Notes: generated by a model not told the origin, from the letters alone. A stretch of 6,752 nucleotides of DNA from Alphaproteobacteria bacterium (GCA_030425945.1 JAUHZL010000169.1:1-6752); one strand, 5' to 3'. Numbered from the stretch's first letter, positions 1-5,313 are shown. Made by a program: numbers and translations.

Positions 1-1
1 G

Positions 2-769
2 CCCGTGACGCACTGGATCTGGGGCGGCGGGTTCCTCGCCGATGGCGGCATCTTCGGCGAGACCGGCGTGCGCGACTTCGCGGGCGGGATCGTGGTGCAT
101 GAAACCGCGGGTCTGGCGGCGCTGGTCCTCGCGGTGATGCTGGGCGCGCGCCGCGAGAAGGCGAAGCCGCCGCACAATCCGGGCATGGTGATGATCGGCG
201 CAGCGATGCTGTGGGTCGGCTGGTTCGGGTTCAACGGCGGCTCGCAGCTGGCGGCCGACGGCGGCGCGGCGATGGCGCTGACCGTCACCCATGTTTCGGC
301 GGCGACCGCGTCGCTGACCTGGGCGCTGTGGGAGCGGATCAAGTTCGGCAAGGCGTCGCTCGTCGGTCTCGTGACCGGGACGATCGCGGGCCTCGCCTCG
401 ATCACGCCGGCCTCGGGCTTCGTCGGCCCGGTCGAGGCCCTGATCATCGGCGCGATTGCCGGCATCCTCTGCCAGGAGGCGGTCAACCTCGTGAAGAACA
501 AGCTGCATCTCGATGATACGCTGGACGTTTTCGCCGTTCACGGCGTCGGCGGCATCTTCGGGACGATCATGATCGCGGTCTTCGGCGCGGGCAGTTTCGC
601 CGCCCAACTGGGCAGCCTCGCCATCGTCGGGGTCTACACGGTCGTGGTGACCGTTGTGATCGCGCTGGCGGTGAAGCTTGTGACGCCGCTGCGCGTCGAT
701 GCCGAGACCGAGGTCAACGGGCTCGACCTGTCGGCCCATGGCGAGCGGGCCTACGACCTGACGTCCTGA
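2..769 (+). CDS. amtB: Ammonium transporter Amt family, C-terminal part (5' end outside window)
   Basis: This is an inner-membrane channel for ammonium/ammonia uptake, as in AmtB of the Amt/Mep/Rh family. The frame is open to the left edge, so the GTG at 5 is an internal valine codon and not a start. About 255 residues remain of a family that is usually 400-450 long. Counting the codon at 5 as residue 1, THWIWGGGFL (2-11) matches the family's TM5 entry, and DFAGGIVVH ends in H32, the first His of the pore twin-His pair. WFGFNGGS (around 73-80) carries the recruitment-site Phe and Ser, and AVHGVGG supplies the second pore His (H179). The hydrophobic stretches between and after these are the last membrane helices. 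The cytoplasmic tail (GLDLSAHGERAY) is the conserved segment that GlnK-type PII proteins bind in this family. All key pore residues in the visible part are intact. glnK often precedes amtB, but that side is outside the window. Confidence 0.95.
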   Translation, partial: PVTHWIWGGGFLADGGIFGETGVRDFAGGIVVHETAGLAALVLAVMLGARREKAKPPHNPGMVMIGAAMLWVGWFGFNGGSQLAADGGAAMALTVTHVSAATASLTWALWERIKFGKASLVGLVTGTIAGLASITPASGFVGPVEALIIGAIAGILCQEAVNLVKNKLHLDDTLDVFAVHGVGGIFGTIMIAVFGAGSFAAQLGSLAIVGVYTVVVTVVIALAVKLVTPLRVDAETEVNGLDLSAHGERAYDLTS

Positions 770-790
770 GGCGCGCGCCAATCTTGCACA

Positions 791-825
791 GGGCATCCGG
801 GGTTGCCGACGCGCCCCGGGTGCCC
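791..825. terminator. Likely bidirectional terminator hairpin between convergent genes
   Basis: The arms 791-802 and 814-825 pair over 12 positions, with 11 Watson-Crick pairs and one G-U wobble, around an 11-nt loop. The stem is almost pure GC. It lies 22 bases after the amtB stop and 14 bases beyond the stop of the opposing gene, so it could end transcription from both. Neither side has a clear U-tract, so intrinsic termination would be weak by E. coli rules. A separate 10-bp palindrome, GGCGCGCGCC, sits directly after the amtB stop at 770-779. Confidence 0.5.
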
Positions 826-838
826 GCCGCCCGCCCGG

Positions 839-1288
839 TCAGCCGCCGTGCAAGGACCGGGCGCGCTCTTCGAAGGCCCGCACGATCCGCTGCATGGCCT
901 CGGTGAAGAACAGTCCCGCTGCGCCCTGCAACACCCTGTTCTTGAACTCGAAATCCACGCTGAAGTCGACCTCGCAGCCGCCCTCGGGATGGTCGCGGAA
1001 AACCCAGGTCGAGTGCATGTGTTTGAACGGCCCGTCGAGATAATCGGTCTCGATCTTCAGGGCCTCGTCCCACAGCCGCACGCGACTGCCGAAGCGCTCA
1101 CGAAAAACCTTGAACGACACCACCAGGTCCGCCGCCATCTCGCGCCCGCCGGGCACCGGGGTGATCGAGCGGATGCGCGCCGCCGCCGTCCAGGGCAGGA
1201 ATTCCGGGTAGCGGGCGACATCGGAGACGAGATCGTACATCTCCTGCGCGCCATAGGGCATCCGGCGGGTTTCAGCGTGCTGCGTCAT
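839..1288 (-). CDS. COQ10/RatA-family START-like (SRPBCC) protein
   Basis: The 149-residue protein has the normal length for the bacterial COQ10/RatA family, a single SRPBCC hydrophobic-cavity domain. The N-terminus has the family pattern MYDLVSDVARYPEFLPW (about residues 17-33). The middle holds the beta-sheet core, including DLVVSFKVFRERFGSRV and STWVFRDHP. The C-terminus has the long helix (AMQRIVRAFEERARSL) that closes the cavity. Family knowledge: yeast Coq10 binds ubiquinone and is needed for efficient respiration, while E. coli RatA was described as a ribosome-association toxin. The COQ10 role is the more likely one in alphaproteobacteria (inference). The ATG at 1288 gives a full-length domain and is divergent from hpt. 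No antitoxin-like partner overlaps it. In many relatives this gene sits directly after lipA (from memory); here it is about 1.5 kb from lipA with three genes between. Confidence 0.88.
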   Translation of the reverse strand: MTQHAETRRMPYGAQEMYDLVSDVARYPEFLPWTAAARIRSITPVPGGREMAADLVVSFKVFRERFGSRVRLWDEALKIETDYLDGPFKHMHSTWVFRDHPEGGCEVDFSVDFEFKNRVLQGAAGLFFTEAMQRIVRAFEERARSLHGG

Positions 1289-1302
1289 GACATCTGTTGC
1301 GG

Positions 1303-1343
1303 CTCGTTCAGGTTTCGGGCCATGTCGGCTGAAACGAACCGAG
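1303..1343. repeat. Imperfect inverted repeat in the divergent intergenic region
   Basis: The arms 1303-1316 (CTCGTTCAGGTTTC) and 1331-1343 (GAAACGAACCGAG) can pair over about 12 positions with small bulges around a 14-nt loop. The repeat lies between the COQ10-like start (1288) and the hpt ribosome binding site (1348). It could be an operator or a leader hairpin for hpt. I found no convincing -35/-10 pair to place it against. Confidence 0.35.
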
Positions 1344-1358
1344 ATTCAAGGGGGCGTC

Positions 1359-1904
1359 ATGGCGCAACCAGCCTATGTCATCGACCAGCTGATCTCCGCG
1401 AAGGCCATCGCCGCGCGGATCGAGGCGCTGGCGGCCGACATCGAAACCGCCTTCGCGGGCACCGACAAGCTGATCGTGGTCGGCCTGCTGCGCGGCAGCT
1501 TCGTCTTCATCGCGGACCTCGTGCGCGAGCTCGATCTGCCGGTCGAAGTCGATTTTCTGGAAGCCTCGTCCTATGGAGACGGCACGGAAAGCACGCGCGA
1601 GGTTCGGATCATGAAAGACCTGCGCGGCAAGATCGAGGGCCGCGACGTGCTGGTCGTCGAGGATATCGTCGACACCGGGCACACGCTGACCCACGTGATC
1701 GGCCTGTTGCGCTCGCGCCAGCCGCGGCGGCTGGAAACCATCGCGCTGCTCGACAAGCCGTCGCGCCGCGAGGTCGATATCAAGGCGACCTGGACCGGAT
1801 TCGAGATCCCCGACGCCTTTGTCGTGGGCTACGGCATCGACTACGCCCAGCGGAACCGGAACCTGCCCTATATCGGGACCGTCCGATTCCTCGACGCGGG
1901 CTAG
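1359..1904 (+). CDS. hpt: Hypoxanthine phosphoribosyltransferase
   Basis: This cytoplasmic purine-salvage enzyme condenses hypoxanthine (often also guanine) with PRPP to give the nucleoside monophosphate. With the ATG at 1359 it has 181 residues, the usual family length. The frame runs back to 1287, but AAGGGGG at 1348-1354 lies 4 bases before this ATG, and the product then begins at the family's normal N-terminus. Visible motifs are GLLRGSFVFIADLVREL near residue 42, the flexible-loop element with SSYG near residue 70, and the PRPP-binding motif VLVVEDIVDTGHTL around residues 96-109, with adjacent Glu-Asp. DKPSRRE follows, and then the purine-binding end DAFVVGYGIDYAQRNRNLPYIG. All catalytic elements look intact. 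The gene is transcribed alone. Its TAG stop (1902-1904) overlaps the stop codon of the convergent gene, so no separate terminator lies between them. Confidence 0.95.
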   Translation: MAQPAYVIDQLISAKAIAARIEALAADIETAFAGTDKLIVVGLLRGSFVFIADLVRELDLPVEVDFLEASSYGDGTESTREVRIMKDLRGKIEGRDVLVVEDIVDTGHTLTHVIGLLRSRQPRRLETIALLDKPSRREVDIKATWTGFEIPDAFVVGYGIDYAQRNRNLPYIGTVRFLDAG

Positions 1905-2464
1905 CGGCTGCGGGCCTTGCGCAGCGCGCGCAGCTGGTCCCTGTCGGCACTCGGCGGCGGCGCGGATTTCTCGCGGGCTTCGCCCTCGGTCAGCGCCATC
2001 GCGAGGCTGACGAGGATCGCACCCGTCACGCTCAGGCCCGCGACAGCCTTGATCGCCAAGGGCACGATTTCATTGAGCTTTGCCGAGAAGCGCCAGAGCT
2101 CGGCGGCCAGCACGGCCTCGACCGCGAAGTAGAGCACGCCCGACAGCACGACCATCAGGACGGCCTTCACAAGGCCCCCGGCGACCGATTTCGGAAAACG
2201 CAGCGGACTGGGGGTCAGGAACGGCACCGCCAGCATCACACCCAGCACCCCGAGCGCCAGCGCGATCTGCGGTGTCGGTGCCGACAGTCCGAAGGGCGCG
2301 AGCATCGGTGCCGCGTCCACCATCCCGCGCCGCATCAGCTCGGCGATGGCGAGGAACCCGGCCCCGTAGAGGCGCAGAAGAAGCCAGCTCGACAGCTTGT
2401 AGCTGCGGATGAGATTGCCGCCGGGATCGGACCGGCGGCGCACTCCGTAAGGCAGGCTGCTCAC
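1901..2464 (-). CDS. Unrecognised small multi-pass membrane protein
   Basis: I do not recognise this family. I chose the GTG at 2464 because GAGGA lies 7 bases upstream and the gene then starts 10 bases after the stop of the preceding gene. The frame also runs back to a TTG at 2545, but that would overlap the upstream gene by about 70 bases. The 187-residue product has a basic N-terminus (VRRR near 8-11) and probable membrane segments near residues 27-43, 66-84, 100-120 and 134-158. It ends in a charged, proline-containing cytoplasmic-type tail (EGEAREKSAPPP, then RDQLRALRKARSR). There is no signal peptidase site, catalytic motif or conserved Cys/His cluster. Codon use is typical of the neighbours, so it does not look recently acquired. 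It is probably co-transcribed with the 82-residue membrane protein upstream and perhaps with lipA. Its TAG stop shares a CTAG with the hpt stop. Confidence 0.75.
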   Translation of the reverse strand: MSSLPYGVRRRSDPGGNLIRSYKLSSWLLLRLYGAGFLAIAELMRRGMVDAAPMLAPFGLSAPTPQIALALGVLGVMLAVPFLTPSPLRFPKSVAGGLVKAVLMVVLSGVLYFAVEAVLAAELWRFSAKLNEIVPLAIKAVAGLSVTGAILVSLAMALTEGEAREKSAPPPSADRDQLRALRKARSR

Positions 2465-2474
2465 CGGCCGATCC

Positions 2475-2723
2475 TCACGCCGCCTGGGCGTCCGCGAGGT
2501 CCATCGCATCCATCTCGGGACGGACGGTGAGGCAGGTGCGGCCAAGCGCCATGCAGAAGAGGCCGATCAGGGCCGTGGCGCCGGAGAAGTCGAGCGGAAT
2601 GGCCGGGTGGTTCACGGTGGCGACAGCCAGCGCAAGGGTGCCGAGGCCGAGGCCGACGGCAAAACCGCCGGCAAAGCGGCGCAGGCGCAGCGCAAGGCCG
2701 CCGGAGTGGGGGGGGGTGTCCAT
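2475..2723 (-). CDS. Unrecognised 82-residue membrane protein
   Basis: The start is the ATG at 2723, with AGAGGAG about 8-9 bases upstream. A longer frame reaches 2777 but has no comparable ribosome binding site. The product has two probable membrane helices, about residues 17-37 (rich in G, L and A) and 45-63, joined by a short loop (NHPAIPLDF). A basic stretch, LRLRR, precedes the first helix and an acidic tail (EMDAMDLADAQ) ends the protein. Two cysteines, C57 and C64, lie in and just after helix 2. I know no family for it. It lies 92 bases after lipA and 10 bases before the next membrane-protein gene in the same direction, so the three may form a transcript. Codons 3-6 contain an uninterrupted run of nine C, a possible slippage site. 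Confidence 0.7.
   Translation of the reverse strand: MDTPPHSGGLALRLRRFAGGFAVGLGLGTLALAVATVNHPAIPLDFSGATALIGLFCMALGRTCLTVRPEMDAMDLADAQAA
2708..2716. repeat. Nine-base G:C homopolymer inside a start-proximal coding region
   Basis: Nine consecutive G on the plus strand read as nine C in the sense strand of the 82-residue membrane-protein gene, covering parts of codons 3-6. The tract begins seven bases after the ATG. Gain or loss of one base would shift the frame almost at once. Confidence 0.9.
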
Positions 2724-2815
2724 GATGAAGGGTCTCCTCTGCTCGTCGTTAGGACAGCAGCCAAGAGACCTGCGCAAAGCGGCGAGAATAGGACCTCAAC
2801 GGACCCGTTTGACGG

Positions 2816-3766
2816 TCAGGCCCGCCCGAGTTTCGCCATCCTCGCGGCGCGGAGCCGCTCGAAATCGTCGCCCGCATGGTAGGACGAGCGCGTCAGCGGC
2901 GTGGCAGAAACCATCAGGAACCCCTTGCCATAGGCCGCTTTTTCGTACCCGGCGAACTCGTCCGGGGTCACGAAACGGTCGACGCGGTGGTGCTTCGGCG
3001 TCGGCTGCAGATACTGCCCGATGGTCAGGAAATCGACGTTGGCCGAGCGCATGTCGTCCATCACCTGAAGCACCGACTGCCGGTCCTCGCCCAGCCCGAC
3101 CATGATGCCGGACTTGGTGAACATGCCGGGATCGATCTCTTTCACCCGTTGCAGCAGGCGAAGCGAATGGAAGTACCGCGCCCCGGGACGCACCGTGGGA
3201 TAGAGCCCCGGCACCGTTTCCAGGTTGTGGTTGAAGACATCGGGCCCGGCCTTGACCACGGTCTCCAGCACCTCGGGCGCGCATTTCAGGAAGTCGGGCG
3301 TCAGGATCTCGATCGTGGTGTCGGGCGACTGGCGCCGCACGGCGCGGATCGTCATCGCGAAATGCTCCGCCCCGCCATCCTCGACGTCGTCGCGGTCGAC
3401 GGATGTGATCACAACGTGCTTCAGGCCCAGCTTCTTGACCGCGTCCGCCACGCGCCCGGGCTCGAACGCGTCGAGCGCCTGCGGCTTGCCGGTCGCGACG
3501 TTGCAGAAGGTGCAGCCCCGGGTGCAGATCTCGCCCATGATCATCATGGTCGCGTGGCCCTGGCTCCAGCATTCGCCGACGTTGGGGCACCCGGCCTCCT
3601 CGCACACGGTGACGAGCTTGTGCTCGCGCATGATCTTGTGCGTGTCGCGGTAACCTTGGCTGACGGGCGCCTTGACCCGGATCCAGTCGGGCTTCTTCGG
3701 CTGCGCCTGATCAGGACGATGGGCCTTTTCGGGGTGCCGCTGGTCGGGAATGGTCAGGTCGCGCAT
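2816..3766 (-). CDS. lipA: Lipoyl synthase
   Basis: This radical SAM enzyme inserts two sulfurs into protein-bound octanoyl groups to make lipoyl cofactors for 2-oxoacid dehydrogenases and the glycine cleavage system. The 316 residues match the family length. The auxiliary-cluster cysteines are C55, C60 and C66 (CX4CX5C), and the radical SAM cluster cysteines are C81, C85 and C88 (CX3CX2C, within CTRGCTFC). The C-terminal RSSY motif (293-296) supplies the serine that ligates the auxiliary cluster. Other family blocks present are VITSVDRDD, FNHNLETVP, KSGIMVGLGE and FLTIGQYLQPT. The ATG at 3766 is preceded by GGAGG four bases away. A promoter lies just upstream at 3790-3818. The next genes on the strand are two small membrane proteins, with a 92-base gap. 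No pyruvate dehydrogenase or lipB gene is in the window. Confidence 0.97.
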   Translation of the reverse strand: MRDLTIPDQRHPEKAHRPDQAQPKKPDWIRVKAPVSQGYRDTHKIMREHKLVTVCEEAGCPNVGECWSQGHATMMIMGEICTRGCTFCNVATGKPQALDAFEPGRVADAVKKLGLKHVVITSVDRDDVEDGGAEHFAMTIRAVRRQSPDTTIEILTPDFLKCAPEVLETVVKAGPDVFNHNLETVPGLYPTVRPGARYFHSLRLLQRVKEIDPGMFTKSGIMVGLGEDRQSVLQVMDDMRSANVDFLTIGQYLQPTPKHHRVDRFVTPDEFAGYEKAAYGKGFLMVSATPLTRSSYHAGDDFERLRAARMAKLGRA

Positions 3767-3789
3767 GGGTCCTCCGGACGGTTGAGGCG

Positions 3790-3818
3790 AGTATAATCAC
3801 CGCCCGGAGGAATGTGTA
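3790..3818 (-). promoter_or_regulatory. Putative housekeeping-type promoter of lipA
   Basis: On the minus strand, TACACA (3818-3813; 4 of 6 matches to TTGACA) and TATACT (3795-3790; 5 of 6 matches to TATAAT) are separated by exactly 17 bases. Transcription would start near 3783, giving a leader of about 15-20 bases that includes GGAGG at 3775-3771. The placement upstream of lipA fits well, but the call rests on motif matching alone. Confidence 0.5.
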
Positions 3819-3948
3819 GGGCCGCCAGCGGGCATCGGGATTGCAGCGACACCATGACCGGCGCTCTCCGGCTTGTCGTGAACCGATGTGCAGGATTGGC
3901 AAGCGGGCGACTTGCGCCAAGGGGTTGTCCGGGTCCGACATGGAACCC

Positions 3949-3980
3949 GGGGCGGCGGCGCAGAGCGGTGCCGCCGCCCC
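3949..3980 (-). terminator. Strong GC hairpin downstream of the DUF6456 gene
   Basis: A perfect 11-bp stem (GGGGCGGCGGC at 3949-3959 and its complement at 3970-3980) closes a 10-nt loop. It starts about 45 bases after the DUF6456 gene's stop and lies upstream of the lipA promoter, so it probably separates the two transcripts. No U-tract follows on either strand. Next to it, 3931-3948 can form a smaller bulged hairpin (GGGTCC pairing with GGAACCC). The rest of 3819-4025 shows no gene with supporting signals. Confidence 0.4.
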
Positions 3981-4025
3981 TGACCGCCCGGCACGACCAC
4001 CACGACGCGCCGGACGGATCTGCGG

Positions 4026-4859
4026 TCAGGCCGGGCCGCCGTCCGCCCGGGCGTAGTGCCGGGCAAGCCGTTGCAGCGCGATCCGGAGCACGATCTTTCC
4101 CGACCGGGCGGACCAGCCCATGCGCTTTTCGCAGCTCTCGAGGCCTTCGAGATGGCAGCAGCAGCGCAGCGCCACATCGGCGAGACCGGGTCCGAGGTCG
4201 TCGAGCGCCGCCCGCACCCGGGCCCGCGCGGCCGACGGCCCGTCGAGCGGACCGCGCGGCTGCGCCCCCTGCCCCCGTGTTCCGGCCGTCAGGAAGTTTT
4301 CCCAGTTCTGCGAGACCCTTGCGCCCATCTGTGCAAGTTCGAAGTCCTCGCGCAGCCGCTCGCCCGCGCGCACCTGCGCCAGGGTCAGGAAGAGTTTCCC
4401 ATCCTTGTCCCGCCGCCGCGCCAGCAGCCCCAGCGGCGATTCCGCCAGGTTCAGGCGCGGGCCCGCGTCCGCCGCCGGGGCGTCGTCTGTGTCGAACACG
4501 CGGTGCTGATCGGCGAACAGGCTGTCCCAGTCCGGGACCGGGGACTGCTGGCTGCGATGCTCGGAAATCAGCCGCTTGAGGGCCGATCGTCCCACGTCCG
4601 TAATCCCGAATTGCAGCACACGGCCCCGGGACAGCAGCGAAATCCATTCGCGCGTGTAAAAGGCCATCGCGATGTCGCGCTCGACCACGGCGGTGCGGGT
4701 CGGCTGCGCCCCGGTCAGGCGCATCACGGCGGCTGTTTCCAGACTGTCAACGACGACGAGACGCGCCTCCGGTTCGCACAGGCGGCGCAGCACGCGGCGG
4801 GCCGCGGTGGCGATGGCGGCCTCGTCCGGAACGGCCAGATGGCGGGGATGATGCGACAT
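4026..4859 (-). CDS. DUF6456 domain-containing protein, possible winged-helix regulator
   Basis: The ATG at 4859 has AAGGAG 9 bases upstream; an earlier in-frame TTG at 4889 lacks such support. The product has 277 residues. Residues about 138-272 resemble what I recall of the alphaproteobacterial DUF6456 domain. They include LNLAESPLGLLARR, AGERLREDFELAQMGARVSQNWE (164-186), RARVRAALDDLGPGLADVALRCCCHLEGLE and the end GWSARSGKIVLRIALQRLARHY. Its biochemical role is unknown to me. Residues about 14-98 look helical and end in a beta-wing-like FGITDVGRSALKRL, suggesting a winged helix-turn-helix (inference). Residues 100-137 are acidic and Pro/Ala-rich, probably a linker. C233-C235 form a CCC run with C243 nearby, but the spacing fits no metal site I know. 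A 64-codon ORF lies 69 bases upstream, itself preceded by a CtrA-type box. Related proteins are often annotated as helix-turn-helix proteins. Confidence 0.85.
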   Translation of the reverse strand: MSHHPRHLAVPDEAAIATAARRVLRRLCEPEARLVVVDSLETAAVMRLTGAQPTRTAVVERDIAMAFYTREWISLLSRGRVLQFGITDVGRSALKRLISEHRSQQSPVPDWDSLFADQHRVFDTDDAPAADAGPRLNLAESPLGLLARRRDKDGKLFLTLAQVRAGERLREDFELAQMGARVSQNWENFLTAGTRGQGAQPRGPLDGPSAARARVRAALDDLGPGLADVALRCCCHLEGLESCEKRMGWSARSGKIVLRIALQRLARHYARADGGPA

Positions 4860-4928
4860 GACCCGTAGCTCCTTGCTTTGGTGGAACAAGTGTTTCGGGC
4901 CTGGCAGGGGCCACGGACTTGTCCCGCT

Positions 4929-5123
4929 TCAACATTCCAGGCCCCCGTCGGTCGCGCCCGGCAGCAGGGTCCTGATCCAGAACGGGCTACGGCCCGCTTG
5001 CCTTGCGATCCGGGAAAGCAGCGCCGCCCGCGGGCTGTCCATCAGCGCCCGGCGCGCGCGGCAGGACATCCAGGTCGGCCAACCGTTTCCTGAGAGTGCC
5101 GGACCGGCTAAACCCTGCGCCAT
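4929..5123 (-). CDS. Small hypothetical protein upstream of the DUF6456 gene
   Basis: The 64-residue ORF begins at an ATG (5123) with GAGGA five to nine bases upstream (5128-5132), a good ribosome binding site. From about codon 14 onward nearly every third position is G or C, with only a handful of exceptions, as in the real genes here. The first dozen codons are poorer in GC3, matching the AT-rich control region they adjoin. I do not recognise the product. It has a basic helical segment (SCRARRALMDSPRAALLSR, about residues 20-38), then an aromatic patch (SPFWIRTLLPG) and a cysteine as the last residue. There is no signal peptide or membrane helix. The gene runs toward the DUF6456 gene with a 69-base gap, so the pair may be one transcript. 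A shorter start at residue 19 is possible but has no ribosome binding site. It could also be a leader peptide or a decayed gene. Confidence 0.5.
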   Translation of the reverse strand: MAQGLAGPALSGNGWPTWMSCRARRALMDSPRAALLSRIARQAGRSPFWIRTLLPGATDGGLEC

Positions 5124-5173
5124 ACTTTCCTCGGACCCACTACAACTACAGGTTGATATCCACAGGAAAGAGG

Positions 5174-5188
5174 TTAACGAGTCCTTAA
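5174..5188 (-). promoter_or_regulatory. Putative CtrA-binding box, TTAA-N7-TTAA
   Basis: The minus strand reads TTAA, seven bases (GGACTCG), then TTAACC, a perfect match to the TTAA-N7-TTAAC consensus known for the Caulobacter response regulator CtrA. It lies 51-65 bases upstream of the small ORF's ATG at 5123, a usual distance for activation or repression. The spacer contains GACTC, a GANTC site of the type methylated by CcrM. TTGACT at 5193-5188 could act as a -35 element overlapping the box, but I see no -10 at the right distance. No other gene starts nearby, so the targets would be the small ORF and the DUF6456 gene. Confidence 0.5.
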
Positions 5189-5271
5189 GTCAAGGGCATT
5201 GTTTCCGGCTCGAGAGCTCTGGTTCAGACGGGCTGATCAGATCAGGGAGATCGACACTGACAGGGATCCGC

Positions 5272-5282
5272 GTATCAGATAC
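5272..5282. repeat. Short perfect inverted repeat GTATC-A-GATAC
   Basis: Two 5-base arms (5272-5276 and 5278-5282) are perfect complements around one central base, the shape of a small dimer-binding operator. It lies in the AT-richer control region about 150 bases upstream of the small ORF. An 11-base palindrome can arise by chance, so the call is weak. Confidence 0.25.
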
Positions 5283-5294
5283 CTAAGATAAGTC

Positions 5295-5313
5295 CTTGAA
5301 TAATATTATTAAG
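5295..5313. repeat. AT-rich palindrome
   Basis: The core AATAATATTATT (5299-5310) is a perfect 12-base palindrome. The flanks CTT (5295-5297) and AAG (5311-5313) extend it to nine complementary positions per arm if one G (5298) is bulged. Such a pure A/T run stands out in this GC-rich window and could be an easily melted site or a binding site for a nucleoid protein or regulator. Confidence 0.4.

Noticed and set aside
839..1288. RatA toxin of a toxin-antitoxin pair
   Set aside because: There is no overlapping small antitoxin gene; the protein is a full-length COQ10-type START domain, for which a quinone-related role is more likely.
803..2530. Very long plus-strand open frame spanning the COQ10-like, hpt and membrane-protein region
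   Set aside because: It is an Arg/Ala/Gly-rich shadow frame typical of high-GC DNA and crosses three better-supported genes on both strands.
2798..2809. AACGG-AC-CCGTT quasi-palindrome just after lipA
   Set aside because: A two-base loop cannot form a stable hairpin, there is no U-tract, and its length is within chance expectation.
2876..3796. Long plus-strand frame opposite lipA
   Set aside because: It is an antisense shadow of lipA; lipA has all its catalytic motifs on the minus strand.
3792..3797. Perfect TATAAT on the plus strand
   Set aside because: It has no -35 element at 16-18 bases and no gene follows on the plus strand; the same bases fit the minus-strand lipA promoter.
3711..3941. 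76-residue minus-strand ORF upstream of and overlapping the lipA start
   Set aside because: It overlaps the lipA promoter, ribosome binding site and first codons in another frame, starts inside a hairpin region and has no coding bias or recognisable motif.
4056..4868. Long plus-strand frames opposite the DUF6456 gene
   Set aside because: They are antisense shadows with Pro/Arg/Ala-rich content and no ribosome binding site; the minus-strand gene has a recognised domain.
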